Assembly: GCA_023301705.1 (NCBI GenBank)
Contig: JALZUE010000019.1
Coordinates: 41,600-105,599, forward strand
Direction of reading: 5' to 3'
DNA length: 64,000 bases
Source of the DNA: Alteromonadaceae bacterium
Lineage (GTDB): Bacteria; Pseudomonadota; Gammaproteobacteria; Enterobacterales; Alteromonadaceae
Part shown: in pieces, positions 37,328 through 49,073 of the stretch
Numbering within the stretch: the stretch's first letter is position 1
How the letters are laid out: the number at the start of each line of letters is the position of its first letter
Program-made: the position numbers and the translations under genes
The notes under the pieces: generated by a model
The model's input: the letters and a program-made list of their open reading frames with translations, nothing else
Databases searched by the model: none
What the model was told of the DNA's origin: nothing

Positions 37328-38578
37328 TTATGCGTCTCGAGGTAAGCCCTTTTCTATTGAGCGTATTAGGCGTTCTGTTAAACGTTTATTTTTAGGTGAA
37401 AATATTGTTGGTTGTTGTGGCTTTTTTAAGTTTTGTTGAGTTAATGCCCATTCAATATGTTCATCTACCATTGTAGATATAGCGCCTAATTTGTAACTAA
37501 GTGCGTTAGTTATAGTCATATCATAATGTGCATTACCTAATGCGACTGATATATTGCGTTGCCAACATTCATAGCCAATACGACGAATAGGCGAGCCTTC
37601 CATTTTCTTTAAAAATGTAGCTTCATCCCATGCATACAATTCAAGTAATGTGACATTGTCTAAATTATCACGTGCTTGAAAGTCATCTTCGACACTCAGT
37701 TTAGCAAATTTATTCCACGGACAAATTAATTGGCAATCATCGCAACCGTAGATTCTATTACCCATTAATGGTCTGAATTCTTCGGGTATCGCGGTTTTAA
37801 GTTCAATTGTTAAATATGAAATACAGCGTCGTGCATCAACAATATAGGGTTCAACAATAGCTTGTGTTGGGCATATTTTGATACAAGCTACACATTTACC
37901 ACATTCATTTTTGGGTTTAGTATCAACGGGTAAAGGTATATCAACTAGTAACTCACCTAAAAAGAACCAAGATCCTGCTTGTTGGTTTAACAACAGAGAG
38001 TGTTTTCCTATCCAACCTAAACCTGCTTTTTCAGCTAAAGGGCGTTCTAATATTGGTGCTGAATCAACAAAAGGGCGAAAGTTAAAGTTTTCGCAATGCT
38101 GCGCAATTTTATCACCTAATTGTTTTAAGCGTTTACGCATTAATTTATGATAATCACGCCCGAGTGCATAACGACTAATATAGGCATGATCAGGTTGTTT
38201 TAATATGATTGAAAATTGTGCATTTGTTGGCAGGTAATCCATACGTGCTGAAATAGCTCTAATTGCGCCTGGCTGAATATCTCCACCGCGGGCTCTAGAT
38301 ACACCATGCTTGGCCATGTATGACATATCACCATGATAATTATTAGCTAACCATGACAATAGCCCTGGTTCTTGTGCGCTTAAATCTAAATCACTAACTC
38401 CAACATCATTAAAACCGAGCTCCTTCCCCCACTTTTTAATATCAAGTGCGAGTTGAGTATAATCAATATTATTGCTGGTTGAATTCGATTGATTCAAAGT
38501 ACATTCAAGCCTTAAAAGTGAAGATGATAAATGTGTTTTAGTATTGTGGTTCATATTAACATGGCGTAATTTACACAC
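37328..38578 (-). CDS. queG: Epoxyqueuosine reductase
   Basis: A cobalamin- and iron-sulfur-dependent enzyme that reduces epoxyqueuosine to queuosine at the wobble base of tRNA. Two ferredoxin-type clusters are visible: CGKCVACIKICPTQAI and CDDCQLICPWNKF. HGDMSYM and GLGWIGKHSLLL are further family blocks. The open frame gives 416 residues from a GTG at 38578, about 35 more than usual; homology begins near residue 40 (YTQLALDIKKWGKELGF), so the true start may be the ATG at 38554 or later, with no clear ribosome site to decide. It is divergent from tsaE. In E. coli nnr lies between queG and tsaE; it is absent here. Confidence 0.94.
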   Translation of the reverse strand: MCKLRHVNMNHNTKTHLSSSLLRLECTLNQSNSTSNNIDYTQLALDIKKWGKELGFNDVGVSDLDLSAQEPGLLSWLANNYHGDMSYMAKHGVSRARGGDIQPGAIRAISARMDYLPTNAQFSIILKQPDHAYISRYALGRDYHKLMRKRLKQLGDKIAQHCENFNFRPFVDSAPILERPLAEKAGLGWIGKHSLLLNQQAGSWFFLGELLVDIPLPVDTKPKNECGKCVACIKICPTQAIVEPYIVDARRCISYLTIELKTAIPEEFRPLMGNRIYGCDDCQLICPWNKFAKLSVEDDFQARDNLDNVTLLELYAWDEATFLKKMEGSPIRRIGYECWQRNISVALGNAHYDMTITNALSYKLGAISTMVDEHIEWALTQQNLKKPQQPTIFSPKNKRLTERLIRSIEKGLPRDA

Positions 38579-38674
38579 GAATAATTATTTTCTATATCAT
38601 TAACAATTAATGATAAACTGATTCACTTATAGGTTTACATTCTTATTTATTTTAAGGCAGATACGTTAAGCGTT

Positions 38675-39157
38675 ATGAAAACATTTTCTCTTTCTTTAGC
38701 TGATACCGAAGCGACTGTTGCTTTGGGTCGTTCATTAGCATGTTCAGTACAATCACTTAAGCATGGAATTGTTGCCTACTTAAACGGTGATTTGGGTGCG
38801 GGTAAAACCACATTAACACGCGGCTTTGTACAAGGCATGGGGCATAAGGGAAATGTAAAGAGCCCAACATATACATTAGTAGAACCTTATGACTTAGCCC
38901 AATGGCAAGTATACCATTTCGATTTATATCGTTTAGCTGATCCTGAAGAATTAGAATATATGGGTATTCGCGATTACTTTAGTCAACAAAGCTGTGCTTT
39001 TATTGAATGGCCAGAGAAAGGTCAGGGTATATTGCAAAAGGCTGATATTGTGATTAATTTGTCATATAGTAAAGAGCAGCGCATTGTAAGTATTACCGCT
39101 GAAAATGTAGTGGGCGAGAAAATATTAGCTGAACTAACAACGTTATACAGTGCCTAA
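38675..39157 (+). CDS. tsaE: tRNA threonylcarbamoyladenosine biosynthesis ATPase TsaE
   Basis: A 160-residue P-loop ATPase that works with TsaB and TsaD to make the t6A modification at position 37 of ANN-decoding tRNAs. GDLGAGKTTLTRGF (about residues 38-51) is the Walker A motif; VKSPTYTLVEPY is the family-specific block and HFDLYRL the Walker B-like segment. FIEWPEKG near residue 110 is also typical. It heads tsaE-amiB-mutL-miaA-hfq-hflXKC as in E. coli. Length is close to the E. coli protein (153). Confidence 0.95.
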   Translation: MKTFSLSLADTEATVALGRSLACSVQSLKHGIVAYLNGDLGAGKTTLTRGFVQGMGHKGNVKSPTYTLVEPYDLAQWQVYHFDLYRLADPEELEYMGIRDYFSQQSCAFIEWPEKGQGILQKADIVINLSYSKEQRIVSITAENVVGEKILAELTTLYSA

Positions 39158-39213
39158 CGTTTAAATTTACCCTTAAACTTTACTCTTAAACTAATGAGGA
39201 AAAAAAGTACTTT

Positions 39214-39321
39214 ATGCTTACTCGTACACTTTTTAAGTTAGCCAATACTTGTTGTATATGTGTTTTTTTAAGCTCATTAATATCTTTCGCTACTTCCTTT
39301 TTTCACTTAAAGAGTTACTAG
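39214..39321 (+). CDS. Possible 35-residue hydrophobic small protein upstream of amiB
   Basis: An in-frame run from ATG 39214 to TAG 39319-39321 encodes MLTRTLFKLANTCC then a hydrophobic stretch (ICVFLSSLISFATSFF) that could be one membrane helix. Its stop lies one base before the amiB ATG, a distance suited to translational coupling. GAGGA is 13 nt before the ATG, which is long for a ribosome site. It may equally be chance. No homologue is recognised. Confidence 0.25.
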   Translation: MLTRTLFKLANTCCICVFLSSLISFATSFFHLKSY

Positions 39322-39322
39322 C

Positions 39323-40651
39323 ATGAAGTTGTTTCAATTATTTTCGCTATTATTTTTTTTATTTTTAAGTGTTAATGCACACTCTGCCAATAGTATAAAT
39401 GGTGTACGCGTATGGCCAGCACCCGATAAAACGCGTGTTGTATTTGACGCTAAAAGCCAACTTGAATATTCTTATTTTACATTATCAAAACCCCAACGTT
39501 TAGTGATTGATTTTAAAGATAGTGGTAATGCATTAACATTAAAAAATGTTGCTAAAAATGATAAACGTATTCTTAAAATACGCACCAGTAAGCCCAAAAA
39601 TAAAAGTACTACTCGTGTGGTATTAGAGCTTGCTAAAAAGTATCAAACCACCGTTTTTCCGCTAACGCCATCGGGTCAATACGGACACCGGCTTGTTGTC
39701 GACTTTAAAGATAGTGCGACTCAAACGCCAATTAAGCCAATTAAATCAAGCACTGATTCAGTGGCTACAAAGCGCGATGTGATTATTGGTATTGATGCTG
39801 GTCATGGTGGAGAAGATCCTGGCTCTATTGGCCCGAAAGGAACATACGAGAAAAAAGTTACATTACTCATCGCTAAAAAATTAGAAAAACTCATTAATGC
39901 CGAAAAAGGCATGTCTGCGGTAATGATAAGAACCGGAGATTATTATGTAGGGCTTGACCGAAGAACAGAACTTGCACGTAAAAAAAGGGTTGATTTTTTA
40001 GTCTCTATTCACGCAGATGCTTTTCGTACGCCGCAACCTAATGGTGCTAGTGTTTGGGTGGTTTCAAACAAACGAGCAGAATCAGAGCTTTCTCGTTGGC
40101 TTGATAATCGTCAGCGTAATTCAGAACTACTCGGTGGTGGCGGTGACGTTATCAAGCGAACTGATGATGATAATTTAGCGTTAACCTTAGCTGACATGAG
40201 CCGAGAACATTCTCTCGATGTGAGTATTGGTGTGTCAAAAAAGGTACTTTCACAATTAAAGCGCATTACTAAGTTACATAAAAAGCAAACACAATATAAA
40301 AGTTTAGCGGTACTCAAGTCGTCAGATATTCCTTCTATTTTAGTGGAAACTGGATTTATCTCTAATCACCAAGAAGAGCGTAATTTAACGTCTAGTAAGC
40401 ACCAAGTAAAACTTGCCAAAGCCTTGCATTCAGGTATTAAGCAATACTTTATTGAACACCCTTTATCAGGCAGTTATTTTGCGGCTAAATCAAATTCGAG
40501 TGTTAATAGTATTCATATTGTTAAAAGCGGTGAGTCATTATCACTATTAGCCAAACGCTATAATGTCAGTATCAAACAACTTAAGACTAGTAATAAACTT
40601 AAGTCTAATGTTGTTCGTATTGGCCAAAAATTAACAATTCCACGAGCATAA
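39323..40651 (+). CDS. amiB: N-acetylmuramoyl-L-alanine amidase (AmiB type)
   Basis: A 442-residue periplasmic zinc amidase that splits septal peptidoglycan. Signal peptide about 1-21; AMIN domain (about 25-125) for septal targeting; amidase_3 domain (about 150-380) with IDAGHGGEDPGSIG, TYEKKVTL, VSIHADAF and VETGFISN, which supply the zinc His/Glu/His set and catalytic Glu. A LysM domain (HIVKSGESLSLLAKRYNVS) forms the last 45 residues. That AMIN-amidase-LysM order is AmiB/AmiC-like in marine Gammaproteobacteria. Its activator EnvC is encoded at 18953. It lies 3 nt before mutL. Confidence 0.95.
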   Translation: MKLFQLFSLLFFLFLSVNAHSANSINGVRVWPAPDKTRVVFDAKSQLEYSYFTLSKPQRLVIDFKDSGNALTLKNVAKNDKRILKIRTSKPKNKSTTRVVLELAKKYQTTVFPLTPSGQYGHRLVVDFKDSATQTPIKPIKSSTDSVATKRDVIIGIDAGHGGEDPGSIGPKGTYEKKVTLLIAKKLEKLINAEKGMSAVMIRTGDYYVGLDRRTELARKKRVDFLVSIHADAFRTPQPNGASVWVVSNKRAESELSRWLDNRQRNSELLGGGGDVIKRTDDDNLALTLADMSREHSLDVSIGVSKKVLSQLKRITKLHKKQTQYKSLAVLKSSDIPSILVETGFISNHQEERNLTSSKHQVKLAKALHSGIKQYFIEHPLSGSYFAAKSNSSVNSIHIVKSGESLSLLAKRYNVSIKQLKTSNKLKSNVVRIGQKLTIPRA

Positions 40652-40654
40652 ATT

Positions 40655-42742
40655 ATGTCTATTAGTATTCTTCCGGCTCGTCTTGCTAACCAAATTGCTG
40701 CTGGTGAGGTTGTTGAACGTCCAGCTTCAGTTGTTAAAGAGTTGGTTGAAAATAGTCTTGATGCTGGCGCTACACATATTCAAATAGATATTGAAAAAGG
40801 TGGCACAAAGCGCATTCGAATTATTGATAATGGTAAAGGTATTGTTGAAAATGAATTAACCTTGGCATTAAGTCGACATGCAACCAGTAAAATTAAAAGT
40901 TTAGATGACTTAGAGGCTATTAGTAGTTTAGGTTTTCGTGGCGAGGCACTTGCAAGTATAAGTTCTGTAGCTCGTTTAACGTTAACATCAAAGCCTGCAA
41001 CACAAGAGCTTGCATGGCAAGCATATGCTGAAGGCAGAGATATGGAGGTAGTGTTAAAGCCAGCCGCACACCCCAACGGTACAACCATTGATGTTGTTGA
41101 TTTGTTTTTTAATACTCCTGCAAGACGCAAGTTTTTACGCACTGAAAAAACAGAGTTTTCGCATATAGAAGAAGTGATTAAGCGTATTGCATTAGCACGA
41201 TTTGATGTCAGTTTTGTTTTAAATCATAACGGTAAAGTTGTTAAACAGTATCGAAAGGTGATTGATTCTAAACAAAACATTAAACGTATTTCAGGTGTTT
41301 GCGGTCAAAGCTTTGTTGATCATGCCATTGAAATTAATTGCCAACATGATGATATTCATTTGTCAGGTTGGATAGCTAAACCTAGCTACACACGTAAGCA
41401 AAATGATTTATGTTATAGCTATGTTAATGGTCGAATGATGCGAGATAAATTGATTAATCATGCTATTCGACAAGCGTATGGCGAATTTATTGATAATGAT
41501 GTTTATTCGGCATTTGTATTGTTTTTGTCTGTTGACTTTAAAGACGTTGATGTGAATGTTCATCCTGCTAAGCATGAAGTTAGGTTTCATCAAAGCAGAT
41601 ATGTACATGACTTTATCTATTCGGTTTGTCATAAAGCTTTAGCTGAGCAAATAACCTTACCAGAACTAGCAGAAGAAGAAAGTTCGCCTGCATTTGTTAA
41701 TTATTCACATAGTTCTGAAGAAAAGTCACCAGTTGAAGACAGGTCTTTTGTAACGCCATTACAACAAGTTCAAGAACAGCCAGTCAATATAGCTTATTCA
41801 GAACCCCTTGGTCGGCAAGGTGATATATCGTCGCCACAACAATACGGCGCTCCACAACATTATCAGCACAAAGTGAGTGCAAAAGCGGCTGCAAATTATC
41901 AAACCTTAATGTCGGTAGAGAATGATAAACATCAAGCAATAGCCGAGCATTTCTCAAATGAAGCTATAACAACGAGTATCGAGTCTAACCATACCTCTAA
42001 TGAACCTTTTAAGGTTTCTCAATATAACAATCAACAGTTGACGACTGAAGTAAAAAGACAGCACAGTTTATTAGAGAATACTGAAGGTACCGCAATAAAA
42101 TTATTATTTATACATAAGGGAACGCATCTTGTTTATCAAACAAGTCACAAAGAAGTGAATCAAATTGCTATGTGTTTGATACACCCTTTAGCAAAGGCTC
42201 AGCAGTACCATTATATTGTAGAGTGTTGGCAAGAAAATACAGAAGGTAACACAAAGCAATCATTGATAAGTCAGCCATTATTACTACCTGTAAAGATAAA
42301 GCTTACATCAGAACAAATCCAGCTCATTGAACAGTATGAATCGCTTTTGCTAACCTCTGGTATGCACATAGTAGTGCTACCTAAAGCAATACAAATAAGA
42401 CAGTTTCCCGCATTATTAAGAAATAAAGATGTTACGAATACATTTGAAGCGTTATTAACATTATTATCTAGCGTAAATAAGCAATTAGAAGATAATGCAT
42501 TAAGTCAGGCAGAGTTATTAATACAATGGCAGCAATGTCTTGCGCAACTAGCTGTGCCCGACACTTTTTCGTTTGCCGATGTTCAGCAATTATACAAAGC
42601 ATTATTATCGGTTAAAACACTTTCGAGAGCGTCGTTAAATTCATTGTTAGACTTGAATTCTGCTGTGTTTGACCTCACCTTATTAGTAAGCCAACTTGAT
42701 AACCAATTGGCAAATACATCTACAGAAAACTTATTATCTTAG
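40655..42742 (+). CDS. mutL: DNA mismatch repair protein MutL
   Basis: A 695-residue mismatch-repair ATPase that links MutS to MutH. The GHKL domain is clear: [20 protein letters not shown] near residue 14, DNGKGI near 58, RHATSKI near 74 and [15 protein letters not shown] near 92. The S5-like domain ends about residue 330, followed by a Gln/Ser-rich linker (340-490) and a C-terminal dimerisation domain (about 495-680). The DQHA-x2-E-x4-E endonuclease motif of MutH-less species is absent, so this MutL should depend on MutH. It lies 3 nt after amiB and 15 nt before miaA. Confidence 0.97.
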   Translation: MSISILPARLANQIAAGEVVERPASVVKELVENSLDAGATHIQIDIEKGGTKRIRIIDNGKGIVENELTLALSRHATSKIKSLDDLEAISSLGFRGEALASISSVARLTLTSKPATQELAWQAYAEGRDMEVVLKPAAHPNGTTIDVVDLFFNTPARRKFLRTEKTEFSHIEEVIKRIALARFDVSFVLNHNGKVVKQYRKVIDSKQNIKRISGVCGQSFVDHAIEINCQHDDIHLSGWIAKPSYTRKQNDLCYSYVNGRMMRDKLINHAIRQAYGEFIDNDVYSAFVLFLSVDFKDVDVNVHPAKHEVRFHQSRYVHDFIYSVCHKALAEQITLPELAEEESSPAFVNYSHSSEEKSPVEDRSFVTPLQQVQEQPVNIAYSEPLGRQGDISSPQQYGAPQHYQHKVSAKAAANYQTLMSVENDKHQAIAEHFSNEAITTSIESNHTSNEPFKVSQYNNQQLTTEVKRQHSLLENTEGTAIKLLFIHKGTHLVYQTSHKEVNQIAMCLIHPLAKAQQYHYIVECWQENTEGNTKQSLISQPLLLPVKIKLTSEQIQLIEQYESLLLTSGMHIVVLPKAIQIRQFPALLRNKDVTNTFEALLTLLSSVNKQLEDNALSQAELLIQWQQCLAQLAVPDTFSFADVQQLYKALLSVKTLSRASLNSLLDLNSAVFDLTLLVSQLDNQLANTSTENLLS

Positions 42743-42757
42743 GCAGTGTAATTATTC

Positions 42758-43696
42758 ATGACGACAATAGTAAAAAAATTGCCACCAGTTATCTGTTTAA
42801 TGGGGCCAACTGCCTCAGGTAAAACAGCTTTGGCAATGCAGCTTCATGAACATTTACCATGCGATATTATCAGTGTTGATTCTGCATTAGTGTTTAAGGG
42901 TATGAATATTGGTACTGCGAAGCCAACCGCTGAAGAATTAGATAAATATCCGCATAGATTAATTGATTTAATTGATCCTGCGTTTCGTTATTCAGCCGCT
43001 GATTTTTGTAAAGATGCGTTAATTGAAATTGATAAAATTAGAGACCAAGGTCGTATACCTTTATTGGTAGGCGGTACTATGATGTACTTTAAAAGCTTAA
43101 TTGAAGGTATTTCACCATTACCTGAAGCAAATGCTGATATTCGTGCAAGTATCGAGCTTGAAGCTAAAGTTGATGGCTGGAAAGCATTACATGAACAATT
43201 AAGAGCCATTGACCCCGTATCAGCTGAGCGTATTCATTATAACGACCCTCAGCGTTTAACTCGGGCTTTGGAAGTATATAAAATTACCGGTAAATCGTTA
43301 ACCGAATTAACAAAAGATAAAGGCCAAAAACTAGAAGGGGATGTGATTCAATTAGCGATTACACCAAAAAATCGTAAAACATTGCACGAACGTATTGAGT
43401 TACGTTTCAATTTAATGTTAAATCAAGGCTTTAAAGAAGAAGTTATGCAATTAAAAGAGCGTAACGATTTACATGAAAATTTACCATCAATTCGTTGTGT
43501 AGGTTATCGTCAAATGTGGCAACACTTGAATGATGAATATGATTATGACGAAATGATTTTTAAAGGGGTGTGTGCAACACGCCAACTTGCTAAACGACAG
43601 TTAACATGGCTAAGAAATTGGCCAAATATTACTTGGTTACATATGGAAGATGAAAGTAATTTGCAACAAGTAATGTCTATAATAAGCAAAACCTAA
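42758..43696 (+). CDS. miaA: tRNA dimethylallyltransferase
   Basis: A 312-residue enzyme that adds a dimethylallyl group to A37 of tRNAs reading UNN codons. The P-loop GPTASGKT is at residues 16-23; [19 protein letters not shown] near residue 38 and [13 protein letters not shown] near 96 are family blocks, and [11 protein letters not shown] near 246 binds the tRNA. It lies between mutL and hfq, the conserved order. A small hairpin (TATGTGT / ACACATA, 43700-43721) follows the stop but has no T run. Confidence 0.97.
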   Translation: MTTIVKKLPPVICLMGPTASGKTALAMQLHEHLPCDIISVDSALVFKGMNIGTAKPTAEELDKYPHRLIDLIDPAFRYSAADFCKDALIEIDKIRDQGRIPLLVGGTMMYFKSLIEGISPLPEANADIRASIELEAKVDGWKALHEQLRAIDPVSAERIHYNDPQRLTRALEVYKITGKSLTELTKDKGQKLEGDVIQLAITPKNRKTLHERIELRFNLMLNQGFKEEVMQLKERNDLHENLPSIRCVGYRQMWQHLNDEYDYDEMIFKGVCATRQLAKRQLTWLRNWPNITWLHMEDESNLQQVMSIISKT

Positions 43697-43799
43697 ACTT
43701 ATGTGTATAATTAAACACATATAATTAAAGTAGCATGCTGTAATATTGAGTAAACTTAATTATATTACCTGTGAAATCTAACAATAATAAAAGGACTAA

Positions 43800-44051
<252 letters not shown>

Positions 44052-44084
44052 TGAGTAAGCAATGTATTTTAAGGAGATGTTCAT

Positions 44085-45371
44085 TTGTTTGATCGTTATC
44101 AGGCAGGTGAGCAAGCTATCCTTGTTCATGTAGATTTCCCCGACGAAAGCTCTAAAGAAGACCTTCAAGAATTTGAAATGCTAGTATCATCTGCTGGCGT
44201 CAATGCACTCGATGTAATTACAACTAAGCGTAATATGCCGCATACCAAGTATTTTGTTGGTAGTGGTAAAATTGGCGAGGTTGCCGAAGCTATTAAGCTT
44301 CATAATGCTAATGTTGTACTTTTTAATCATGCACTAACTCCTTCACAAGAAAAGCATATTGAAGCGTTATGTGAATGTAGAGTGATTGATAGAACCAGTT
44401 TAATTCTTGATATTTTTGCTCAGAGAGCTCGTACGCATGAAGGTAAATTACAAGTTGAACTTGCACAACTTAAACATATCAGTTCTCGGTTAATTCGAGG
44501 CTGGACTCACCTAGAAAGGCAAAAAGGTGGTGTTGGTTTAAGAGGCCCCGGTGAAACGCAGTTAGAAACCGATCGCCGTTTGTTACGAGAACGCATTGTT
44601 AATATTCGTGCGCGTTTAGAGAAAGTCGAAAAGCAACGTTTACAAAATCGCCGTTTGAGAAGCAGAGCTGAAATTCCAACAGTTTCTTTAGTTGGTTATA
44701 CAAACGCAGGTAAGTCGACCTTATTTAATCAAATAACCAATGCAGAAGTGTATGCCGCTGACCAATTGTTCGCAACACTTGATCCCACCTTACGTAAAAT
44801 ACATGTAGAAGAAGTAGGCCGTGTTATATTGGCTGACACTGTAGGTTTTATTCGTCACTTACCGCACGATTTAGTAGCGGCATTTAAAGCAACACTTACT
44901 GAAACACGTGAAGCTGAGCTGTTATTACATGTTGTTGATATTTCTGATGATCGACGCCAAGAAAATATTGAACAAGTTGAAAATGTATTAACTGAAATTG
45001 AAGCAGGCGATGTGCCTCAATTATTGATTTGTAATAAAATTGATAATCTAAGTGATGTTTCACCTCGTATTGACAGAGATGACAACGGAATACCTATCAG
45101 AGTATGGCTTTCTGCTCGAGCTAATATTGGTATAGAGTTATTATTTCAAGCTCTTGCCGAGCGCTTAGGGCGTTCAACAGTGCACTATCATTTAAGTTTA
45201 CCACCTAACGCAGGTAAATTTAGAGGAGCTCTGTATCAATTAAATTGTATTGTTAATGAACAATATGATGAAGAAGGTAACTGTTTAGCCGAAGTGAAAC
45301 TGCCAGAACGAGAATGGAAACAACTATTAAAAGATGATAAAGCGACCATTGAGGGCTTTATTCAGCATTAA
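44085..45371 (+). CDS. hflX: Ribosome-associated GTPase HflX
   Basis: A 428-residue GTPase that splits stalled 70S ribosomes under stress. An N-terminal HflX domain is followed by RGPGETQLETDRR and the G domain: VGYTNAGKSTLFN (203-215, G1), ADTVGF (G3), NKID (G4) and SARA (G5). The start is TTG at 44085, with a full AAGGAGA ribosome site 7 nt upstream; no in-frame ATG near it has a comparable site. It is 33 nt after hfq and before hflK. Confidence 0.96.
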   Translation: MFDRYQAGEQAILVHVDFPDESSKEDLQEFEMLVSSAGVNALDVITTKRNMPHTKYFVGSGKIGEVAEAIKLHNANVVLFNHALTPSQEKHIEALCECRVIDRTSLILDIFAQRARTHEGKLQVELAQLKHISSRLIRGWTHLERQKGGVGLRGPGETQLETDRRLLRERIVNIRARLEKVEKQRLQNRRLRSRAEIPTVSLVGYTNAGKSTLFNQITNAEVYAADQLFATLDPTLRKIHVEEVGRVILADTVGFIRHLPHDLVAAFKATLTETREAELLLHVVDISDDRRQENIEQVENVLTEIEAGDVPQLLICNKIDNLSDVSPRIDRDDNGIPIRVWLSARANIGIELLFQALAERLGRSTVHYHLSLPPNAGKFRGALYQLNCIVNEQYDEEGNCLAEVKLPEREWKQLLKDDKATIEGFIQH

Positions 45372-45452
45372 CAGACTGTTATATTAAACTGATTAATTTG
45401 CTTACATGGCAAATTGATTAACGATTTTTATTTTTATATATCGGAGACCAGC

Positions 45453-46601
45453 ATGGCTTGGAATGAACCGGGGAAGGGTGATAAAGATCCCTGGAAAAAC
45501 AAAGGTGGCAGTAATCAAGGTCCACCAGAATTAGACGATGTACTGAAAGATTTAAGTAAAAAATTAAGTGGCTTATTTGGTAAATCATCAGGTGGTGGTA
45601 ATCATTCAAGCGGTTCAGGTAATGCTGGCGGTGCACTTAGTTTATTAATTATTCTAATTGTTCTTGTAGCATATGCATTCTCTTGTTTCTTTACTATTAA
45701 AGAAGCTGAACGTGGTGTGAAGTTACGTTTTGGCGAATATGTTGGGGTTGTTGAACCGGGTTTAAGCTGGAAATGGACATTCATTGAACGCATTATTCCA
45801 ATCGATATGCAAACAACACGTGATTTACCAGCTGCTGGCTTCATGTTAACGCAAGATGAAAATGTTGTGCATGTTGAAATGCAAGTGCAATACCGAGTAG
45901 TAGATGCACGTAATTATGTATTCAGTGTAACCAATGCAGATAAGAGCTTAGAGCAAGCATTAGACAGTGCCTTACGTTACGTTGTTGGTCATAACCAAAT
46001 GGACGCTGTATTAACAAGCGGTCGTGAAGATGTGCGTCAACAAGTATGGCAAGAGCTTGAAAAAATTATTGAGCCCTACCAATTAGGTTTATTAGTTGTT
46101 GATGTTAACTTTAAAGATGCTCGTCCACCTGAGCAAGTTAAAGATGCGTTTGATGACGCTATTGCCGCACAAGAAGATGAACAGCGTTATATACGTGAAG
46201 CTGAAGCTTATGCTCGTGGCATTGAGCCTCGTGCCCGTGGTCGTGTTAGCCGTATGGAACAGGAAGCCATTGCTTATAAACAACAAATTGTCTCTGATGC
46301 AGAGGGTGCTGTCGCTAAATTTGAAAAGCTATTACCTGAATATAAAGCTGCGCCAGAAGTAACACGTAAACGTTTATATGTAGCGACCATGGAAAAAATA
46401 TACAGTAATACGAGTAAAGTGATGGTTGATGTTGATGGTGGTAATAATATTATGTATTTACCATTAGATAAAATTATTAATCAACAAACGTCTTTACCAA
46501 CGAATGTAACACCGTCGTTACCTACTCCTAGACAGCAGCCGTCACAAGTTAACTCATCGTCGACTGGCCGTTCAGATCGTTACGACAGAGGAAGAAATTA
46601 A
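45453..46601 (+). CDS. hflK: FtsH protease regulator HflK
   Basis: A 382-residue SPFH/prohibitin-family inner-membrane protein. A Gly-rich cytoplasmic start (MAWNEPGKGDKDPW, then GGSNQGPPELDD) leads to one membrane helix (about 62-82), then the periplasmic SPFH domain and a coiled coil ending in a Ser/Arg-rich tail. HflK and HflC form a cage around FtsH and control its action on membrane substrates. The ATG at 45453 has CGGAGA 6 nt upstream, so I prefer it to an in-frame start 39 nt earlier. hflC follows 2 nt later. Confidence 0.96.
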   Translation: MAWNEPGKGDKDPWKNKGGSNQGPPELDDVLKDLSKKLSGLFGKSSGGGNHSSGSGNAGGALSLLIILIVLVAYAFSCFFTIKEAERGVKLRFGEYVGVVEPGLSWKWTFIERIIPIDMQTTRDLPAAGFMLTQDENVVHVEMQVQYRVVDARNYVFSVTNADKSLEQALDSALRYVVGHNQMDAVLTSGREDVRQQVWQELEKIIEPYQLGLLVVDVNFKDARPPEQVKDAFDDAIAAQEDEQRYIREAEAYARGIEPRARGRVSRMEQEAIAYKQQIVSDAEGAVAKFEKLLPEYKAAPEVTRKRLYVATMEKIYSNTSKVMVDVDGGNNIMYLPLDKIINQQTSLPTNVTPSLPTPRQQPSQVNSSSTGRSDRYDRGRN

Positions 46602-46603
46602 TC

Positions 46604-47485
46604 ATGAAAAATTTGATTCTTATAATTGTTGCAGCGTTATTAGCATTGCTTGTTTCTTCGGCATTTATTGTCTCTGAAGGTCAACGTGGTATTGTGTTTA
46701 AGTTTAAAAAAATTAAACGTGATGATGTCGGTGAAATGATTATTTACTCACCGGGCTTACATTTTAAAATACCATTTATTGAAACGATTAGAGTGCTTGA
46801 TGCTCGCGTTCAAACATTAGATGAAGTACCTGATCGTTTTGTAACATCAGAGAAAAAAGATTTAATGGTTGATTCATACGTTAAATGGAAAATTGTTGAT
46901 TTCTCGACATTCTATTTACGTACAGCTGGCGATATTGAAAATGCTAAAGTATTGCTTAAACAAAAAGTAAACAATGGTTTACGTACTGAGTTTGGTAATC
47001 GTACTATCAGCGAAATTGTATCAGGTGATCGTGATGGTATTATGTCGCAAGCATTATCAAGTGCAGGCAGCAGCCGTGAAGATTTAGGTATTGAAGTTGT
47101 TGATGTTCGCATTAAAGCGATTAATTTGCCGAATGAAGTTAGTAGCTCTATTTTTGAACGTATGCGTGCTGAGCGTAAAGCAGTGGCAACAGAACATCGC
47201 TCACAAGGCCAAGAAAAATCAGAAGTTATTCGTTCAACTATTGATGCTAAAGTAACAATCATGTTGGCTAATGCTAAGAAAAATGCATCTGAAGTACGTG
47301 GTGATGGCGACGCATTAGCGGCTAGAATTTATGCTGACACCTATTCTAAAGATGCCGAATTTTATGCATTTACACGTAGTTTAGAAGCGTATGAAAATAG
47401 CTTTAATAGTAAAAATGACATTGTTGTAGTTAAGCCTGATGGTGACTTTTTCAATTACTTAAATGATACAAGTATCGCTAAATAG
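46604..47485 (+). CDS. hflC: FtsH protease regulator HflC
   Basis: A 293-residue SPFH-domain partner of HflK. One membrane helix (about 5-23) is followed by EGQRGIVFKF, the prohibitin domain with SPGLHFKIPFIETIRVLDAR, and a coiled coil with SSSIFERMRAERKAVATEHRS near 180-200. It starts 2 nt after hflK and ends the tsaE-to-hflC run; a strong terminator follows 24 nt after the stop. nsrR, which follows in E. coli further along, is not here; purA comes next. Confidence 0.97.
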   Translation: MKNLILIIVAALLALLVSSAFIVSEGQRGIVFKFKKIKRDDVGEMIIYSPGLHFKIPFIETIRVLDARVQTLDEVPDRFVTSEKKDLMVDSYVKWKIVDFSTFYLRTAGDIENAKVLLKQKVNNGLRTEFGNRTISEIVSGDRDGIMSQALSSAGSSREDLGIEVVDVRIKAINLPNEVSSSIFERMRAERKAVATEHRSQGQEKSEVIRSTIDAKVTIMLANAKKNASEVRGDGDALAARIYADTYSKDAEFYAFTRSLEAYENSFNSKNDIVVVKPDGDFFNYLNDTSIAK

Positions 47486-47508
47486 TTAGTTACATGACTT
47501 GTTGACTA

Positions 47509-47536
47509 AAAGCCATGACATGCTCATGGCTTTTTT
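47509..47536 (+). terminator. Terminator after hflC
   Basis: A 10-bp perfect stem AAAGCCATGA / TCATGGCTTT with a 5-base loop, followed by TTT. It separates the hfq-hfl transcript from purA. Confidence 0.92.
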
Positions 47537-47614
47537 ATTTCTGGTATTTTAAATTATAAGTGATTTTAAAAACGCCAATAACATCATACGGATGTAAAAA
47601 CCATCAATTATTGC

Positions 47615-47643
47615 TTGGACTGCTATTTGATATTTGGTAGAAT
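47615..47643 (+). promoter_or_regulatory. purA promoter
   Basis: A -35 TTGGAC (47615-47620) and -10 TAGAAT (47638-47643) are separated by the optimal 17 nt. Seven C residues (47644-47650) follow directly, so initiation falls at or just after a C run, about 25 nt before the ATG. Confidence 0.7.
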
Positions 47644-47653
47644 CCCCCCCTAA

Positions 47654-48973
<1,320 letters not shown>

Positions 48974-49000
48974 AACTTAAAGTACCGTTACTTTAACTAT

Positions 49001-49027
49001 AAAAAAGGCGCTAATAGCGCCTTTTTT
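49001..49027 (+). terminator. Bidirectional terminator between purA and metJ
   Basis: AAAAAAGGCGCTA / TAGCGCCTTTTTT forms a GC-rich hairpin with A and T runs on its two sides, so it can end transcription from both purA and the convergent metJ. Confidence 0.95.
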
Positions 49028-49073
49028 ATTACATGACTTTTACCTATTTTATAAAATAAAGTTACTGCAAACT

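Noticed and set aside
43700..43721. Hairpin TATGTGT / ACACATA between miaA and hfq
   Set aside because: No T run follows and the stem is weak; termination between miaA and hfq is not supported.
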